From NCBI RefSeq assembly GCF_003591515.1, contig NZ_QZCG01000003.1, positions 269,099 through 333,098 on the forward strand: a stretch of DNA of 64,000 bases. Reading direction: 5' to 3'. The stretch comes from Paracoccus onubensis (GTDB taxonomy: Bacteria; Pseudomonadota; Alphaproteobacteria; Rhodobacterales; Rhodobacteraceae). A program made the position numbers and the translations under genes. Below, in pieces: positions 42,777 through 53,429 of this stretch. The notes beneath the pieces were generated by a model. It did no database searches. It was not told the origin of the DNA and saw nothing but the letters and a program-made list of their open reading frames with translations. Position 1 is the first letter of the stretch. Each line of letters starts with the position of its first letter.

Positions 42777-42800
42777 GCACCCCTCGGGTGTGTGATTTCT
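42777..42800. terminator. Weak hairpin between convergent genes
   Basis: CACCC (42778-42782) / GGGTG (42786-42790) with a three-base loop, between the convergent transferase and TRAP permease genes, followed by GATTTCTGCTTT. The stem is short; a terminator role is only possible. Confidence 0.3.
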
Positions 42801-42909
42801 GCTTTATCGCCCTTTCGGGGTTTGCAGCATCAGGTCTGGATTGCGCAGGAAAGGCCGCAGCCAGCGCCTGAAGGGTTTGCGCCAGCTGCGTGATGATGTT
42901 CTTGCCGGG

Positions 42910-44973
42910 TCAGGACGCCGGAGCGGCCGGGGCCTTGTGCGTTGCCAGATATTGCCGGGCTGTCACCGCGGCCAGGATGACGAAGCCGAGGGCGGTCGAG
43001 ATCGGCTCTGGCGCGATCAGCAACAGGGCTGCGATCGGCAATACGATGCGCTCGATCGTCCATAGCGGTCCCATCAGCCAATTGGTGATTGCAGCCGACA
43101 GCGCCACGATACCCAGCACTGCGCCCGTGAAGGCCAGCAGGAAATCCGGCAGCGTGAAGGCTTGCGTCACGATCAGCAGCGAGGGCGAGAAGACGAAGAC
43201 GAATGGTACCAGCGCCTTGCCCATCGAAAGCCTGAAGGCGGTGTTGCCCGCCTTGAAGCCATTGGCCCCCGCGATTCCCGCGCCGGCATAGGCGGCCAGC
43301 GCCACGGGCGGCGTCACGTCCGCCAGCACCCCGAAGTAGAAGACGAAGAAATGCGCGACAAGCGGCTCCACATTCATCATGCCCAATACCGGCGCCGCCA
43401 CGGCGACCATGATGATGTAATTCGCCGTCGTCGGTACGCCGCAGCCCATCAGAATGCAAACCACCGCCGTCATCAGCAGGGTGAACAGCAAGGTCAGCGT
43501 TTCCACGGTGAGCAACTCGACCGGTAGAAAGCCCAGGAAGGCGTGGAGACCGGTCGCCCAATTTGCCGCAACCGAAGTCACCATGAAGGCGATCTTGAAG
43601 CCCACGCCCGTCAGTGTGACGATACCGATAACCACGCCGACCAGTGCCGCCGCAGCTGTCACGGACAGCGACTGCCGCGCGCCTGCCACGAAACCCTCGT
43701 AGATGCCGGCTGCGGTTTCCTTGATGCCGCCCAGCACGCCCGAGGACATGATGCTCTGGATCAGGTAGACCACCATGCAGGCGGTGATCGCCGAGAAAGC
43801 CGACAGGAAGGGCGTGCGCCCCGACATCAGCATCCAGATCAGCAGGAGCAGCGGGGCGACCGACAACCAGCCCTCGCGCAGGACCTTGCCCGCTTTCGGC
43901 AATTCCTCTTTCGTAAGGCCGCGAATGCCAAGGCGTTTGGCTTCCAGATGCACCTGCACCAGCACGCCGAAGAAATGCATGAAGGCGGGCACAATTGCCG
44001 CGATCAGGATCGTGCGCAGCGGGATGCCCAGATATTCGACCATCAGAAAGGCCACCGCGCCCATCACCGGCGGGGTGATCTGGCCGCCCGTGGATGACGC
44101 AGCCTCGACAGCGGCGGCGAAGTGGCGCTTGAAACCGATCTTGATCATCGCGGGAATGGTCAATGCGCCGGTGGTGACCGTATTGGCGATCGACGAGCCC
44201 GAGATCGTGCCCAGCATCGCAGAAGAAATCACCGACACCTTCGCCGGTCCGCCGGCGAAACGCCCGGTCAATGCGGTTGCAAGGTCGATGAACAATTGCC
44301 CCAGCCCGATTTTCTGGGCCATCACTCCGAACAGGACGAAATGAAACACATAGGTCGCGATGACGCCAAGCGCGGTGCCATAGATCCCCTGCGAGGTCAG
44401 ATACAGATGATTGATGATATTCGTCCAGTCCGCACCGGGATGAACAAGAATACCCGGCATCGATTTTCCGAAATAGGCATAGGCGATGAACAGAATGGCG
44501 ATCACCGGCAACGGCCAGCCCATCGACCGGCGCACGGCCTCCATCAGGGTCAGCAGCAATATTGTGCCCATGACGATGTCGATGGTCAGTGGGTTGCCGA
44601 CACGGAAGGCCAACTGGTCATAAATCCATGGTACGTAAAAGGCGCTGACGGCCCCTGCGATAGCCAGGATCCAGTCGGTGACGGGGATGCCCAACACGGC
44701 GAAGCCGTCGGTCTTGTGCCGGGTCTTGTCGAAGGCGGCGAAACTGAGGAAGAGGACGAAAAGCGACGTGCCCATATGCAGACCACGATGCGTCGTTGCA
44801 CGCGGTATGCCGAAACCGGCCGTATAGAAGTGATAGACCGACAGCAGGAACAGAATGACGCTTGTCAGAATGGCGATCGGTGGCAGGATCGTGCGAAACC
44901 GCGACTCGGGATCATACTCTTCTTCCAGTGCGCGTAGTTCAGCTTCGGATAACTGACGTGCAGCTTCGGTCAT
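42910..44973 (-). CDS. TRAP transporter fused permease (4TM/12TM type)
   Basis: 687 aa. A fused small (DctQ-like) and large (DctM-like) TRAP membrane subunit, with about 16-18 membrane segments. AMLGTISGSSIANTVTTGALTIPAMIKIGFKRHFAAAVEAASSTGGQITPPVMGA is the substrate/sodium-site region and CILMGCGVPTTANYIIMV and VLADVTPPVALAAYAG its repeat. This fused form pairs with TAXI-type binding proteins; one is encoded 81 bases upstream. The ATG at 44973 follows GGGAA. Substrate unknown; C4-dicarboxylates or glutamate are examples for the family. Confidence 0.92.
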   Translation of the reverse strand: MTEAARQLSEAELRALEEEYDPESRFRTILPPIAILTSVILFLLSVYHFYTAGFGIPRATTHRGLHMGTSLFVLFLSFAAFDKTRHKTDGFAVLGIPVTDWILAIAGAVSAFYVPWIYDQLAFRVGNPLTIDIVMGTILLLTLMEAVRRSMGWPLPVIAILFIAYAYFGKSMPGILVHPGADWTNIINHLYLTSQGIYGTALGVIATYVFHFVLFGVMAQKIGLGQLFIDLATALTGRFAGGPAKVSVISSAMLGTISGSSIANTVTTGALTIPAMIKIGFKRHFAAAVEAASSTGGQITPPVMGAVAFLMVEYLGIPLRTILIAAIVPAFMHFFGVLVQVHLEAKRLGIRGLTKEELPKAGKVLREGWLSVAPLLLLIWMLMSGRTPFLSAFSAITACMVVYLIQSIMSSGVLGGIKETAAGIYEGFVAGARQSLSVTAAAALVGVVIGIVTLTGVGFKIAFMVTSVAANWATGLHAFLGFLPVELLTVETLTLLFTLLMTAVVCILMGCGVPTTANYIIMVAVAAPVLGMMNVEPLVAHFFVFYFGVLADVTPPVALAAYAGAGIAGANGFKAGNTAFRLSMGKALVPFVFVFSPSLLIVTQAFTLPDFLLAFTGAVLGIVALSAAITNWLMGPLWTIERIVLPIAALLLIAPEPISTALGFVILAAVTARQYLATHKAPAAPAS

Positions 44974-45054
44974 GTCGTGGTTCCCGCAATGTATGAGATG
45001 GAAAGGGACGCGAGCCATTGCAGCCTGCGTCCCTGAAACTGGTTAGGATAATAG

Positions 45055-46056
45055 TTACTGAAGCTTGCCGGCTTCTTTATAGAAACGCTCGGCCCCCGGA
45101 TGAAACGGAATACCCGCACCGATTGTTGCGCTGTCCAGCGTGATTTCCTTGCCCTTGGCATGACCGGCCGCGAAAAGCTTCTGCGTGTTGTCATTATAAA
45201 GCGCTTGAGTGATGCCGTAGATCAACTCTTCAGGCTGATCCGCGCTGGTGACGAGTTGCGCACCAACCGCGATCGTTGCGACATCGGCATCCTGCCCGTC
45301 ATACGTGCCGGCGGGGAAGTTATCGGTGCCGAAGAAATTATAGGTCTCGAGAAGTTTGTCCACCTCGGGGCCGGTGATCGGGATCAGCTTGACATCGTGC
45401 TGGCTTGCCAACTCGGCGATAGCCCCCGCCGGATAACCGCCGACAAAGAAGAAGGCGTCCATTGCGCCGTCGCGCATCCGGTCCGCTGCCTGATCAGGCT
45501 TGAGATATTCGGCCGAAACGTCATCTTCCGAAAGGCCAAAGGCTTCGAGGATGATCTTGGCATCCACCAGCGTGCCCGAGCCGGGTTCGTCCAGCGAAAC
45601 CCGTTTGCCCGCCAGATCGGCGACCGTTTCGATCCCGGAATTGGCGCTGGCAACCAGATGGATGCTTTCAGGATAGAGATTCGCGATCAGCCGCAGTTTC
45701 TCGACCGGGGGCTGGTCTTCCCACAGGCCGGTGCCGGTTTGCGCCCAATAGGCTACGTCGGACTGGCTGAACCCTGCCTCCATCGCGCCGCCATTGATGG
45801 CGTTCACATTGCCGACCGATCCGTTCGAGGCCACCGCCGTTGCCACCAGACCCGGCACACCGCAGGAGCCGCCATCGTCACAGGCGCGCGATCCGGGCGG
45901 GCTGGAAATCGCGTTCGCGATCAGGCCGCCGATCGGGTAATAGGTGCCCGCCGTGCCGCCGGTGCCGATGCGGAAGAATGCCATGTCCTGCGCGACAGCC
46001 CCGCCGCAAACCGCCGTGGCGACCGTCAAAGCCGCAAAAAACGTTCTGATACCCAT
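45055..46056 (-). CDS. TAXI-family TRAP transporter solute-binding protein
   Basis: 333 aa. Signal peptide MGIRTFFAALTVATAVCGGAVAQ. FFRIGTGGTAGTYYPIGGLIANAIS is the TAXI hallmark, followed by VSLDEPGSGTLVDAKIILEAFGL and YPAGAIAELASQ. The ATG at 46056 is placed eight bases after AAAAGG; ATG 46062 or GTG 46065 are in-frame alternatives. First gene of the pair with the fused TRAP permease. Two Cys in SRACDDGGSCGVPG may form a disulfide in the periplasm. Confidence 0.92.
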   Translation of the reverse strand: MGIRTFFAALTVATAVCGGAVAQDMAFFRIGTGGTAGTYYPIGGLIANAISSPPGSRACDDGGSCGVPGLVATAVASNGSVGNVNAINGGAMEAGFSQSDVAYWAQTGTGLWEDQPPVEKLRLIANLYPESIHLVASANSGIETVADLAGKRVSLDEPGSGTLVDAKIILEAFGLSEDDVSAEYLKPDQAADRMRDGAMDAFFFVGGYPAGAIAELASQHDVKLIPITGPEVDKLLETYNFFGTDNFPAGTYDGQDADVATIAVGAQLVTSADQPEELIYGITQALYNDNTQKLFAAGHAKGKEITLDSATIGAGIPFHPGAERFYKEAGKLQ

Positions 46057-46204
46057 TTTCATCACCTTTTGGTCCCAATGATAAACAATACGTTACGCGA
46101 ATGAGTCGCCACAGGACAACCACCAATGACGACTCCGGGTGTTTTGATTGCCCAATCATGGCGGTGTTTTCGACCCCGCATGAATTTGGCTCGACCGGCT
46201 TGAT

Positions 46205-47983
46205 TCAGGATTGACCTGTTCCGGGCGCGGCCCGGTTGGTGCCAAGGCCCGCAATCACGACCACGGCCCATACCACCGCTGCGCCCCACCATAATCCGCC
46301 ATGGATCAGCCCCATGCCGATCAAACCGGCCTGCACGACGTAATAGGCCATGGGGATCAAAGTCTTGCGGATCAGGTCGCCTTCGCGGTCGGTCAGCCCG
46401 ACCGTGGCCGAGGCGGCGACAACGTTATGCACACAGATCATGTTGCCTGCTGCACCGCCAACCGCCTGCAATGTGACCACCACCGTCACGCCCAGAAGAT
46501 CGAGACCGATTCCCTGTGCTGTCGAGAACTGGAACAACGAGAACATCATGTTCGAAACCGTGTTCGAGCCGGCGATGAACGCTCCCAACGCACCGATCAG
46601 CGGTGCGAAAATGGGCCATGCGTTGCCTGTGGCGGCCGCCATGCCTTCGGCAAGCGTGATCGGCATCGATGCAAGCCCGTCCGATCCCGAATTGATGAAA
46701 ACCTGCACCATCGGTACCGCCAATAGCAGCGCCGGTGCCGCCGACATCATCGTCCTGCCCGAAATCGCCCAGGCCCGCGTGTAATCCGAGCCGCGCATGC
46801 GAAACAGCGCGACCGAGATCAGCGACGCGAGGATCAGAATCGTGCCCGGTGAATAAAGGAATTGGGCAGAGGAATTGATGCCCGATCCGAACACATCGTT
46901 GAAGGCGATGGTCGCAGAGGGACCGGTAAGCCAATCCTTCAGTGGCACGACGGTACGGGTCAGCACCAGCAGGATTACCACGATCACATAGGGCATCCAG
47001 GCCGTCATCAACGAGATATCCTTGCGCGGCGCACCCTCTGCGGCCATCTCTTGATCGATCTGCTCGGGCTCGACACTGCCCTGCCAGTCGCTGCCCCATT
47101 TGTCGCGGGGCGGAAATTCGAATTGGTCAGAGGGCATGAACAGTCCTGCCCGGGCCGCCGGGATGACGATCATCAGGCCAATCAGGCCACCCACCAGAGA
47201 CGGGAATTCGGGCCCAAGGAACCTTGCCACCAACCAGTAGGGCAGGGTGAAGGCGACACCTGCGAACAGCGCGAATTTCCATGCCCGGAAACCCTCGGCA
47301 AAGCTGCGGCCAGCACCGAAAAACCGCGTCAGCATTCCCACCATCAACAGCGGAATCAGGAAGCCGATCAATGCGTGAACCATCGCAACATTGGCGCCGA
47401 CGACCGGAATATATTGATCCAGAGTCTGCGGTGCGATTGCTGCGGCAACCTCTTCGCTGTTCGACAGGCCGGTATTTACCCCAACCAGCATCGGTGTCCC
47501 GACCGCTCCAAAGGATACAGGCGTTGACTGGATGATCAGTGACACCATCACTGCCGCCATGGCTGGAAAACCGATTGCCAGCAACAGGGGCGCGGCCACT
47601 GCCGCGGGCGTGCCGAAACCCGATGCGCCTTCGATCATCGAGCCGAACATCCAGGCGATGATGATGGCCTGTATCCGGCGGTCGGGAGAGATATCCGTGA
47701 AGCCGCGCCGGATTGCCCGGATGGCGCCCGATTCCTGTACCGTATAGAGCAGCAGGATCGCTCCGAAGACGATGTAGAGCAGCGTGATTGCCGTCACCAG
47801 ACCGTTCACGCTGGCTCCTGCGATCCGTGCGACGGGCGTGCCCCAGATCGCCAGCGCCAGTACCACCGTCACCACAAAAGCCGCCAGCATTGCCAGCTTG
47901 GCGGATTTGCGCATCACCACCAACAGCACGAACACCGTCAACACCGGTAGCAAGGCTGCAATAAACATCACTGATTGCGGCAT
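46205..47983 (-). CDS. lldP: L-lactate permease
   Basis: 592 aa, about 14 membrane segments. [24 protein letters not shown] start, [21 protein letters not shown] and [22 protein letters not shown] are clear LctP/LldP blocks. Imports lactate (or glycolate) with protons. The ATG at 47983 follows GGGAG. No lactate dehydrogenase gene is adjacent. A soluble loop near 300-350 ([22 protein letters not shown]) is normal for the family. Confidence 0.93.
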   Translation of the reverse strand: MPQSVMFIAALLPVLTVFVLLVVMRKSAKLAMLAAFVVTVVLALAIWGTPVARIAGASVNGLVTAITLLYIVFGAILLLYTVQESGAIRAIRRGFTDISPDRRIQAIIIAWMFGSMIEGASGFGTPAAVAAPLLLAIGFPAMAAVMVSLIIQSTPVSFGAVGTPMLVGVNTGLSNSEEVAAAIAPQTLDQYIPVVGANVAMVHALIGFLIPLLMVGMLTRFFGAGRSFAEGFRAWKFALFAGVAFTLPYWLVARFLGPEFPSLVGGLIGLMIVIPAARAGLFMPSDQFEFPPRDKWGSDWQGSVEPEQIDQEMAAEGAPRKDISLMTAWMPYVIVVILLVLTRTVVPLKDWLTGPSATIAFNDVFGSGINSSAQFLYSPGTILILASLISVALFRMRGSDYTRAWAISGRTMMSAAPALLLAVPMVQVFINSGSDGLASMPITLAEGMAAATGNAWPIFAPLIGALGAFIAGSNTVSNMMFSLFQFSTAQGIGLDLLGVTVVVTLQAVGGAAGNMICVHNVVAASATVGLTDREGDLIRKTLIPMAYYVVQAGLIGMGLIHGGLWWGAAVVWAVVVIAGLGTNRAAPGTGQS

Positions 47984-48228
47984 TTTCTTTTCTCCCGTTA
48001 TCTCATCGCCGCAGAATGGCAGGGAGGAGTCCATGAGGCAAGTTTTGCAGGGCGCATATCGCGGCTTGGATGCTTTCTTCCCTCATTTGGGGCAACGGGG
48101 ATATTATGCGGGACTGGCCGGTCGCAGATTTCGGAACGGCCTGGAATATACCTGCACCTCGATATGCGAAGCCCTTGCGGGCAATGCAAAGAAGATGTGC
48201 CGAGATGAGAAGAGATCAGTCAAATAGA

Positions 48229-48312
48229 TGGTGCGGGTGGAGGGACTTGAACCCCCACGCCTTGCGGCGCCAGAACCTAAATCTGGTGCGTCTACCAATT
48301 TCGCCACACCCG
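48229..48312 (-). tRNA. tRNA-Leu (anticodon TAG)
   Basis: On the minus strand, GCGGGTG pairs with CACCCGC. A D-arm with AAATTGGTAGACGC, anticodon stem-loop CCAGATTTAGGTTCTGG with anticodon TAG, a long variable arm (CGCCGCAAGGCG) as in class II tRNAs, and GGTTCAAGTCC in the T-arm are present. The CCA end is encoded. Confidence 0.95.
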
Positions 48313-48464
48313 CACAGAGAACCGGCCCGATCAGGGCCTTGCTCCTGACAAGCCGGACCGTGGCGCATGTCGTCATATGCACGCCGGGCAAGCTGCTGCG
48401 GGGCTAGATATCCGGCCCGATGGCGGGGGTCAATGGTCGGATCCCGGTTTCCAGAGCAGACGGT

Positions 48465-49418
48465 TCAGGCGCGGCCCAGTTTGGCCAGCCGTGCCGCTTG
48501 CAGGCGGGCGAAATCATCGCCGGCATGGTAAGAAGAACGCGTCAGCGGGGTCGCCGAAACCATGAGGAACCCTTTGCCGTAAGCCGATTTTTCGTAGCCC
48601 GCGAATTCCTCGGGCGTGACGAAGCGATCCAGCCGGTGATGCTTGGGCGTAGGCTGCAGATATTGCCCGATGGTCATGAAATCGACATCCGCAGCGCGCA
48701 TGTCATCCATGACCTGAAGAACACCCTGACGATCCTCGCCCAGACCCACCATGATCCCGGATTTGGTGAACATGGTCGGATCAAGCTCTTTGACTCGTTG
48801 CAGCAACCGCAGCGAATGAAAATAACGCGCGCCCGGCCGGACCGACGGGTACAGCCCGGGAACGGTTTCCAGATTGTGGTTGAAGACATCCGGCCGCGCC
48901 TCGACCACAGTCTCAAGGGAGCCGGGCCTGGATTTCAGGAAATCCGGCGTCAGCACCTCGATCGTTGAACCGGGCGAGCGGTGACGGATGGCGCGGATCG
49001 TCTGCGCGAAATGTTCCGCGCCGCCATCATCCAGATCGTCACGGTCCACGCTGGTGATCACGACATGGTTCAGGCCAAGCTTCTGAACCGCATGGGCAAC
49101 CCGCCCCGGTTCGAACACGTCAAGCGTATCGGGCTTGCCGGTGATGACATTGCAGAAAGAACAGCCGCGCGTGCAGATCTCACCCATGATCATCATGGTG
49201 GCGTGCCCCTGAGACCAGCATTCGCCGACATTGGGGCAGCCGGCTTCCTCGCAGACCGTGGACAGGCGATTTTCGCGCAGGATGTCACGGGTTTTCTTGT
49301 AACCCTCGGATGTCGGTGCCTTGACCCGAATCCAATCGGGCTTTCTGGGTTGCGACTGATCGGCACGATGCGCTTTTTCCGGGTGGCGGAGGCGCGGCGG
49401 CGGGGTCATCTCGGTCAT
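48465..49418 (-). CDS. lipA: Lipoyl synthase
   Basis: 317 aa radical-SAM enzyme that inserts two sulfurs into protein-bound octanoyl groups. The auxiliary cluster motif [12 protein letters not shown] and the radical-SAM motif [10 protein letters not shown] are intact. [27 protein letters not shown] and the C-terminal [17 protein letters not shown] (RSSY) are conserved. The ATG at 49418 has AAAGG upstream; the open frame above it is short and unsupported. Confidence 0.96.
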   Translation of the reverse strand: MTEMTPPPRLRHPEKAHRADQSQPRKPDWIRVKAPTSEGYKKTRDILRENRLSTVCEEAGCPNVGECWSQGHATMMIMGEICTRGCSFCNVITGKPDTLDVFEPGRVAHAVQKLGLNHVVITSVDRDDLDDGGAEHFAQTIRAIRHRSPGSTIEVLTPDFLKSRPGSLETVVEARPDVFNHNLETVPGLYPSVRPGARYFHSLRLLQRVKELDPTMFTKSGIMVGLGEDRQGVLQVMDDMRAADVDFMTIGQYLQPTPKHHRLDRFVTPEEFAGYEKSAYGKGFLMVSATPLTRSSYHAGDDFARLQAARLAKLGRA

Positions 49419-49536
49419 CTTGGACCTTTCGGTGGATTTTCTTCTAACTAGTCGCAAATCGTGGACAGATCAACGGCGCAGGCCATGCCGCAGATGCAAG
49501 GCTGCACTGCGTCCTGCCACAAGTGGGGTCCCCGGT

Positions 49537-50577
49537 TCATGTTTCAAACGCCGAGGGCGGGACAAATGCCGAGGGCGGGTCGATTACCGAAGACGAGGCA
49601 CCGCGCAGATTCGCTGTAGCGGTTCCACGTTCCCGATAGGGAGTACTGCCATATTGCGCCCGGTAACATTTCGAGAAATGCGACGGGCTGGAAAATCCCG
49701 ACGCCAGGGCGATCTCGATGATCGACATCTCGGTCTGCATCAGCAGGTTGCGGGCCCGTGCAAGCCGGGTTTCCATGTAATAGCGCTTTGGGCTGCGATG
49801 CAGATAGCGGCGGAACAGCCGTTCAAGCTGCCGGGTCGACATGCCGGCATCGGCGGCAAGCCGGGCGGGGCTGATCGGGTCTTCGACATTAGCCTCCATC
49901 CGGGCGATCACAGCCGCCAGCTTGGGGTGCCGAACCCCGATACGGGTCGGAATCGAAAGGCGTTGCCGGTCCTGATCCGTACGGATGCCGGTATGCAGCA
50001 TCTGATCGGCGACCTCGGCCGCCAGTTCGTCGCCATGCGACGCGGAAATCAGGTGCAGCATCAGATCGATCGAGGAGGTGCCTCCTGCGGCGGTCAGCCG
50101 GTTGCCGTCCTGCACGAAAACCGACCGAAACAGTTGAACTTCCGGGAAGGCTTCGACGAAGCCATCATGGTTCTCCCAGTGAATCGTGGCCTTTCGTCCG
50201 TCAAGCAGCCCTGCTTCCGCAAGAACCCACGCCCCGGTGCAAACCGCGCCAACGGTTGCGCCTCCGCGCGCCTTGCGGCGCAGCCAGTTCAGCACCGGCT
50301 TTGTCGCCTCGCGCGAGATGTCGGTTCCGCCGCAGACGATCACGACCTCGTCGCGGTCGGTGGGCGGATCGTGGTCCAGCCCCTCGTCCAGTCTGACCTG
50401 CGCGCCATTGGAGCAACTCGCCCAATCCCCTGCCGGGCCGACCAGCCTCCAGCGATACAGTTCCTTCCCCGAGGAACGGTTGGCCAGCCGCAGCGGTTCG
50501 ATCGCGGCCGCAAAGGGCAGCATCGTGAAACGATCAAGAAGCAGGAAAGAGAAACGGCGCGGTTTTTCGGATGGCAT
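49537..50577 (-). CDS. GlxA-type AraC-family transcriptional regulator
   Basis: 346 aa. The N-terminal DJ-1/PfpI-like domain (about 8-190) contains VIVCGGTDIS and GGATVGAVCTGAWVLAEAGLLDGRKATIHWEN, with the Cys in the nucleophile-elbow position. The C-terminal AraC domain has two helix-turn-helices (SPARLAADAGMSTRQLERLFRRYL and EIALASGFSSPSHFSKCYRAQYG). This architecture regulates glycine-betaine/choline or arginine catabolism in relatives. The last residues repeat PPSAF twice, from an 18-base duplication. The ATG at 50577 is likely; a TTG at 50607 is possible. Confidence 0.9.
   Translation of the reverse strand: MPSEKPRRFSFLLLDRFTMLPFAAAIEPLRLANRSSGKELYRWRLVGPAGDWASCSNGAQVRLDEGLDHDPPTDRDEVVIVCGGTDISREATKPVLNWLRRKARGGATVGAVCTGAWVLAEAGLLDGRKATIHWENHDGFVEAFPEVQLFRSVFVQDGNRLTAAGGTSSIDLMLHLISASHGDELAAEVADQMLHTGIRTDQDRQRLSIPTRIGVRHPKLAAVIARMEANVEDPISPARLAADAGMSTRQLERLFRRYLHRSPKRYYMETRLARARNLLMQTEMSIIEIALASGFSSPSHFSKCYRAQYGSTPYRERGTATANLRGASSSVIDPPSAFVPPSAFET
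49550..49585. repeat. 18-base tandem duplication at the end of the GlxA-type gene
   Basis: GCCGAGGGCGGG occurs at 49550-49561 and again at 49568-49579, a period of 18 bases, giving a duplicated PPSAF near the protein end. It keeps the frame and probably has no functional effect. Confidence 0.6.
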
Positions 50578-50748
50578 GAGCTGTCTCTGCGCAGATGTAG
50601 CCGCCAAGTCACAACAGGGAATTCAGACTTGCGCAAGATCCGAAATGACCATTTCCGTCCCGTTCGATCAAATTTGCGCTGCAATGCGCTCTTTCACCCG
50701 CGGGAGTAACGGATTATATCGGCCAGATATCGCAAAGGAGCATTTGCC

Positions 50749-52161
50749 ATGACGCAGGAGAACCGCAAACCCGCCGCCGCCCGGAATTGGGACAAGGCCG
50801 GCTGGCGCGCCTATCCGCGCGTGCAGATGCCGGAATATACCGATGCCGGGGCACTTGGCGCGGTAGAGACGCAATTGCGCCGTTATCCGCCGCTGGTTTT
50901 CGCGGGCGAGGCCCAACGCTTGCGGGCCGAGCTTGCCGAAGTGGCCGAGGGCCGCGCCTTTCTGTTGCAGGGCGGCGATTGCGCCGAGAGCTTTGCGGAG
51001 TTCAGTGCCGACAATATCCGCGACACCCTGAAGGTGATGCTGCAGATGGCGGTTGTCCTGACCTGGGGCGCGCAATTCCCTGTGGTCAAGGTCGGCCGCA
51101 TGGCCGGGCAATTCGCCAAGCCGCGCAGCGCGCCCACGGAAACCCTGGGAGGCGTGGAACTGCCCAGCTATCGCGGCGATATCATCAACGGTTTCGATTT
51201 TACCGCCGAGGCGCGCAGCCCGGATCCGCAGCGGATGCTGTCAGCCTATACTCAGGCAGCCTCGTCTCTGAACCTGCTTCGGGCTTATTCGACCGGCGGT
51301 TACGCGGATATGCACCGCGTCCAGTCATGGATCGCCGATTTCGTCGGTGGGCCGGAAGCCGCGAAATACAGGGATATCGCCGACCGCATCCGCGATGCCA
51401 TGGCCTTCATGCAGGCGGCGGGCGTGAACTCGGAGACCGCGCATCAGTTGAGCAAGGTGGATTTCTACACCAGCCACGAAGCCCTGCTTCTGGAATATGA
51501 AGAGGCTTTGACGCGGGTCGATTCGACAACCGGGCTGACGGTTGCCGGATCGGGGCATATGATCTGGATCGGTGACCGAACCCGGCAACCCGACGGCGCG
51601 CATGTCGAATTCTGCCGCGGCGTGGATAACCCGATCGGCCTGAAATGCGGTCCGTCCATCACCGAGGACGATCTCAAGCGGTTGCTGTCAACGCTGAACC
51701 CGGAGAACGAGGCAGGCAGGCTGACCCTGATCGCGCGGTTTGGTGCGGGCAATGTGGGAGACAATCTGCCGCGCCTGATCCGGACAGTGCAGCAAGAGGG
51801 CGCCAAGGTCGTCTGGCACTGTGATCCGATGCATGGCAACACGATCAAGTCGGCCTCGGGCTTCAAGACCCGGCCCTTCGATTCGGTGCTGCGCGAGGTG
51901 CGCGAGTTCTTCGAGGTGCATGGTGCCGAAGGCACGGTTCCCGGCGGCGTCCATTTCGAGATGACCGGAAGCGACGTGACGGAATGCACCGGTGGCGTGC
52001 GGGCGGTCACGGATGAGGATCTGTCCAGCCGCTATCACACCGCCTGTGATCCGCGTCTGAATGCCAGCCAGTCGCTTGAGCTTGCCTTCCTTGTGGCCGA
52101 AGAACTCCGGACCCGTCGCGAGTCAGTGACCGTTCCTGCTCCGGATATGAAAGCCGGCTGA
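50749..52161 (+). CDS. 3-deoxy-7-phosphoheptulonate (DAHP) synthase, class II
   Basis: 470 aa plant-type DAHP synthase, first step of the shikimate pathway. [25 protein letters not shown] holds the metal-binding Cys. [27 protein letters not shown] and [23 protein letters not shown] are strongly conserved. The start follows AAAGGAG by ten bases. It stands alone between the divergent regulator and tRNA-Ala; a weak hairpin CCCGCC/GGCGGG lies at 52197-52212. Confidence 0.95.
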   Translation: MTQENRKPAAARNWDKAGWRAYPRVQMPEYTDAGALGAVETQLRRYPPLVFAGEAQRLRAELAEVAEGRAFLLQGGDCAESFAEFSADNIRDTLKVMLQMAVVLTWGAQFPVVKVGRMAGQFAKPRSAPTETLGGVELPSYRGDIINGFDFTAEARSPDPQRMLSAYTQAASSLNLLRAYSTGGYADMHRVQSWIADFVGGPEAAKYRDIADRIRDAMAFMQAAGVNSETAHQLSKVDFYTSHEALLLEYEEALTRVDSTTGLTVAGSGHMIWIGDRTRQPDGAHVEFCRGVDNPIGLKCGPSITEDDLKRLLSTLNPENEAGRLTLIARFGAGNVGDNLPRLIRTVQQEGAKVVWHCDPMHGNTIKSASGFKTRPFDSVLREVREFFEVHGAEGTVPGGVHFEMTGSDVTECTGGVRAVTDEDLSSRYHTACDPRLNASQSLELAFLVAEELRTRRESVTVPAPDMKAG

Positions 52162-52371
52162 TCGTCAACAAGACGGTTCCCATTTGAATATCGCGTCCCG
52201 CCGCATGGCGGGGCGGTCCGCCGGGTTGATGACTGGCGAGGAATGCTTGGTCACACCTGTTGGCAGACCGGAATCGATGCCAGTTTGCCAGACGAAATCC
52301 TTAGAGTCGCGCCTTCGGATCACCGCTACATCCTGAGGTTCGGAATTCCGCCGGTTTAATGAATTTTCCGC

Positions 52372-52400
52372 TTGCACCCCACCGTCCTGGACCCTATACG
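52372..52400 (+). promoter_or_regulatory. Likely promoter of tRNA-Ala
   Basis: TTGCAC (52372-52377) and TATACG (52395-52400) are separated by 17 bases, close to the sigma-70 pattern. Transcription would begin near 52407, in a small hairpin CCACGC-AAA-GCGTGG (52406-52420), just ahead of the tRNA at 52445. Confidence 0.5.
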
Positions 52401-52444
52401 ACCCCCCACGCAAAGCGTGGAAAACTCTTTGCGAGACCTCCGGT

Positions 52445-52520
<76 letters not shown>

Positions 52521-52598
52521 ATAAAATCAGGCAGTCAGCTTATATATATGGATTGGCGCAATAGCGCATGGGGCAGGCTCATGCGTTGCGGGTAAGCC

Positions 52599-52638
52599 GC
52601 ACCCGAGCGCCGGGTCCTGTGATCCGGCGCTCGGGTGC
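52599..52638. terminator. Perfect 15-base stem-loop after the acidic-tail protein gene
   Basis: GCACCCGAGCGCCGG (52599-52613) and CCGGCGCTCGGGTGC (52624-52638) pair perfectly around a 10-base loop. It lies 17 bases past the stop of the leftward gene and about 80 bases after tRNA-Ala, so it could end transcripts from both sides. There is no long T run on either strand. Confidence 0.6.
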
Positions 52639-52655
52639 ACGGCGTCCGAAGGTGA

Positions 52656-53042
52656 TCACTCGGACGGGGTTTGGTCCTGTTCTGGCTCTGCCGTCGTTTC
52701 TTCCTGCGGCGTGTCCGACGTCTCGGGGGCGGGATCCGCGGGGGGCGTGGCGGCAGGTTCGGTTGACGGCTCGGGCTCTTCCGACCCGGTGGAGGGCGCC
52801 GGTGCAGGTTCGTCCGAGGGGGCCGGAGCGGGTTCTGCAGAAGGCTCCGACGTGGATTCCGAAGTCGGCTCCGCAGAGGCGTCTGGCGCCGGTTGAGCGG
52901 CCTCTTCCTCGGAAAGAATCTCGTCTGACTTGGCTTTGATCTGATCGCCCGTCTGTGGGCTTATGAGACCATAGCTGACAGCGAAACCGACGAGCAGAGC
53001 GATAGCGGCTCCGACAATTGCAGTTTTTAATTTCTTCGACAT
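52656..53042 (-). CDS. Small membrane-anchored protein with acidic Pro/Glu/Ser/Ala tail
   Basis: 128 aa. Residues 1-6 are basic (MSKKLK) and residues 7-27 are one membrane helix or uncleaved signal (TAIVGAAIALLVGFAVSYGL). From about residue 46 to the end it is a low-complexity tail of Glu, Pro, Ala, Ser and Thr with no hydrophobic residues and only Asp/Glu charges. Such tails are usually disordered and periplasmic. Function unknown. The start has GGAAAG upstream. A strong hairpin follows the stop. I rate it a real gene because the frame is maintained and the signals fit. Confidence 0.65.
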   Translation of the reverse strand: MSKKLKTAIVGAAIALLVGFAVSYGLISPQTGDQIKAKSDEILSEEEAAQPAPDASAEPTSESTSEPSAEPAPAPSDEPAPAPSTGSEEPEPSTEPAATPPADPAPETSDTPQEETTAEPEQDQTPSE

Positions 53043-53429
53043 CTGGGACTGCTTTCCATGAGGCGACTGACGCGGTGACTATGCGAGCCATGCCCGATAA
53101 CGAAAATCCGGATAACTGCGAGCAGGCGGTTCATGGATGCTGCGGGATTCCGCCGCGGAACTCAACCCTTTCAATCATTATAGGCGCTTAGTTGCACGGA
53201 TGGGTAGGGTACACGTGGGGGGTATCATCGATCGCGTCCCGGCTGGCGGTCCGGCGAAAACAGTCACGACGGCAGACCCGCTTCATATTCGCCGCTTCCG
53301 AGGATTTGATCGAATATTGTAATCGGTTGCTGGTCTGGCCGCGCTTCAATTATGTCCCGCAAGGCGAAATCGCCGGGATCCACCCGTGATTGGCAGTGTC
53401 TCCGCCGTGACCAGATACACGGCGCAAGA
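53043..53429. other. Intergenic region without a recognisable gene
   Basis: About 390 bases. Short open frames here (for example 53137-53322 and 53192-53389) have no ribosome site and no recognisable product. The right end has repeated CACGGCG words (near 53405-53432) forming the small hairpin GCCGTG/CACGGC. The left end must hold the promoter of the acidic-tail protein gene. Confidence 0.5.

Noticed and set aside
53137..53389. Short frames that might be a decayed gene or transposase remnant
   Set aside because: No similarity I can recognise and no translation signals.
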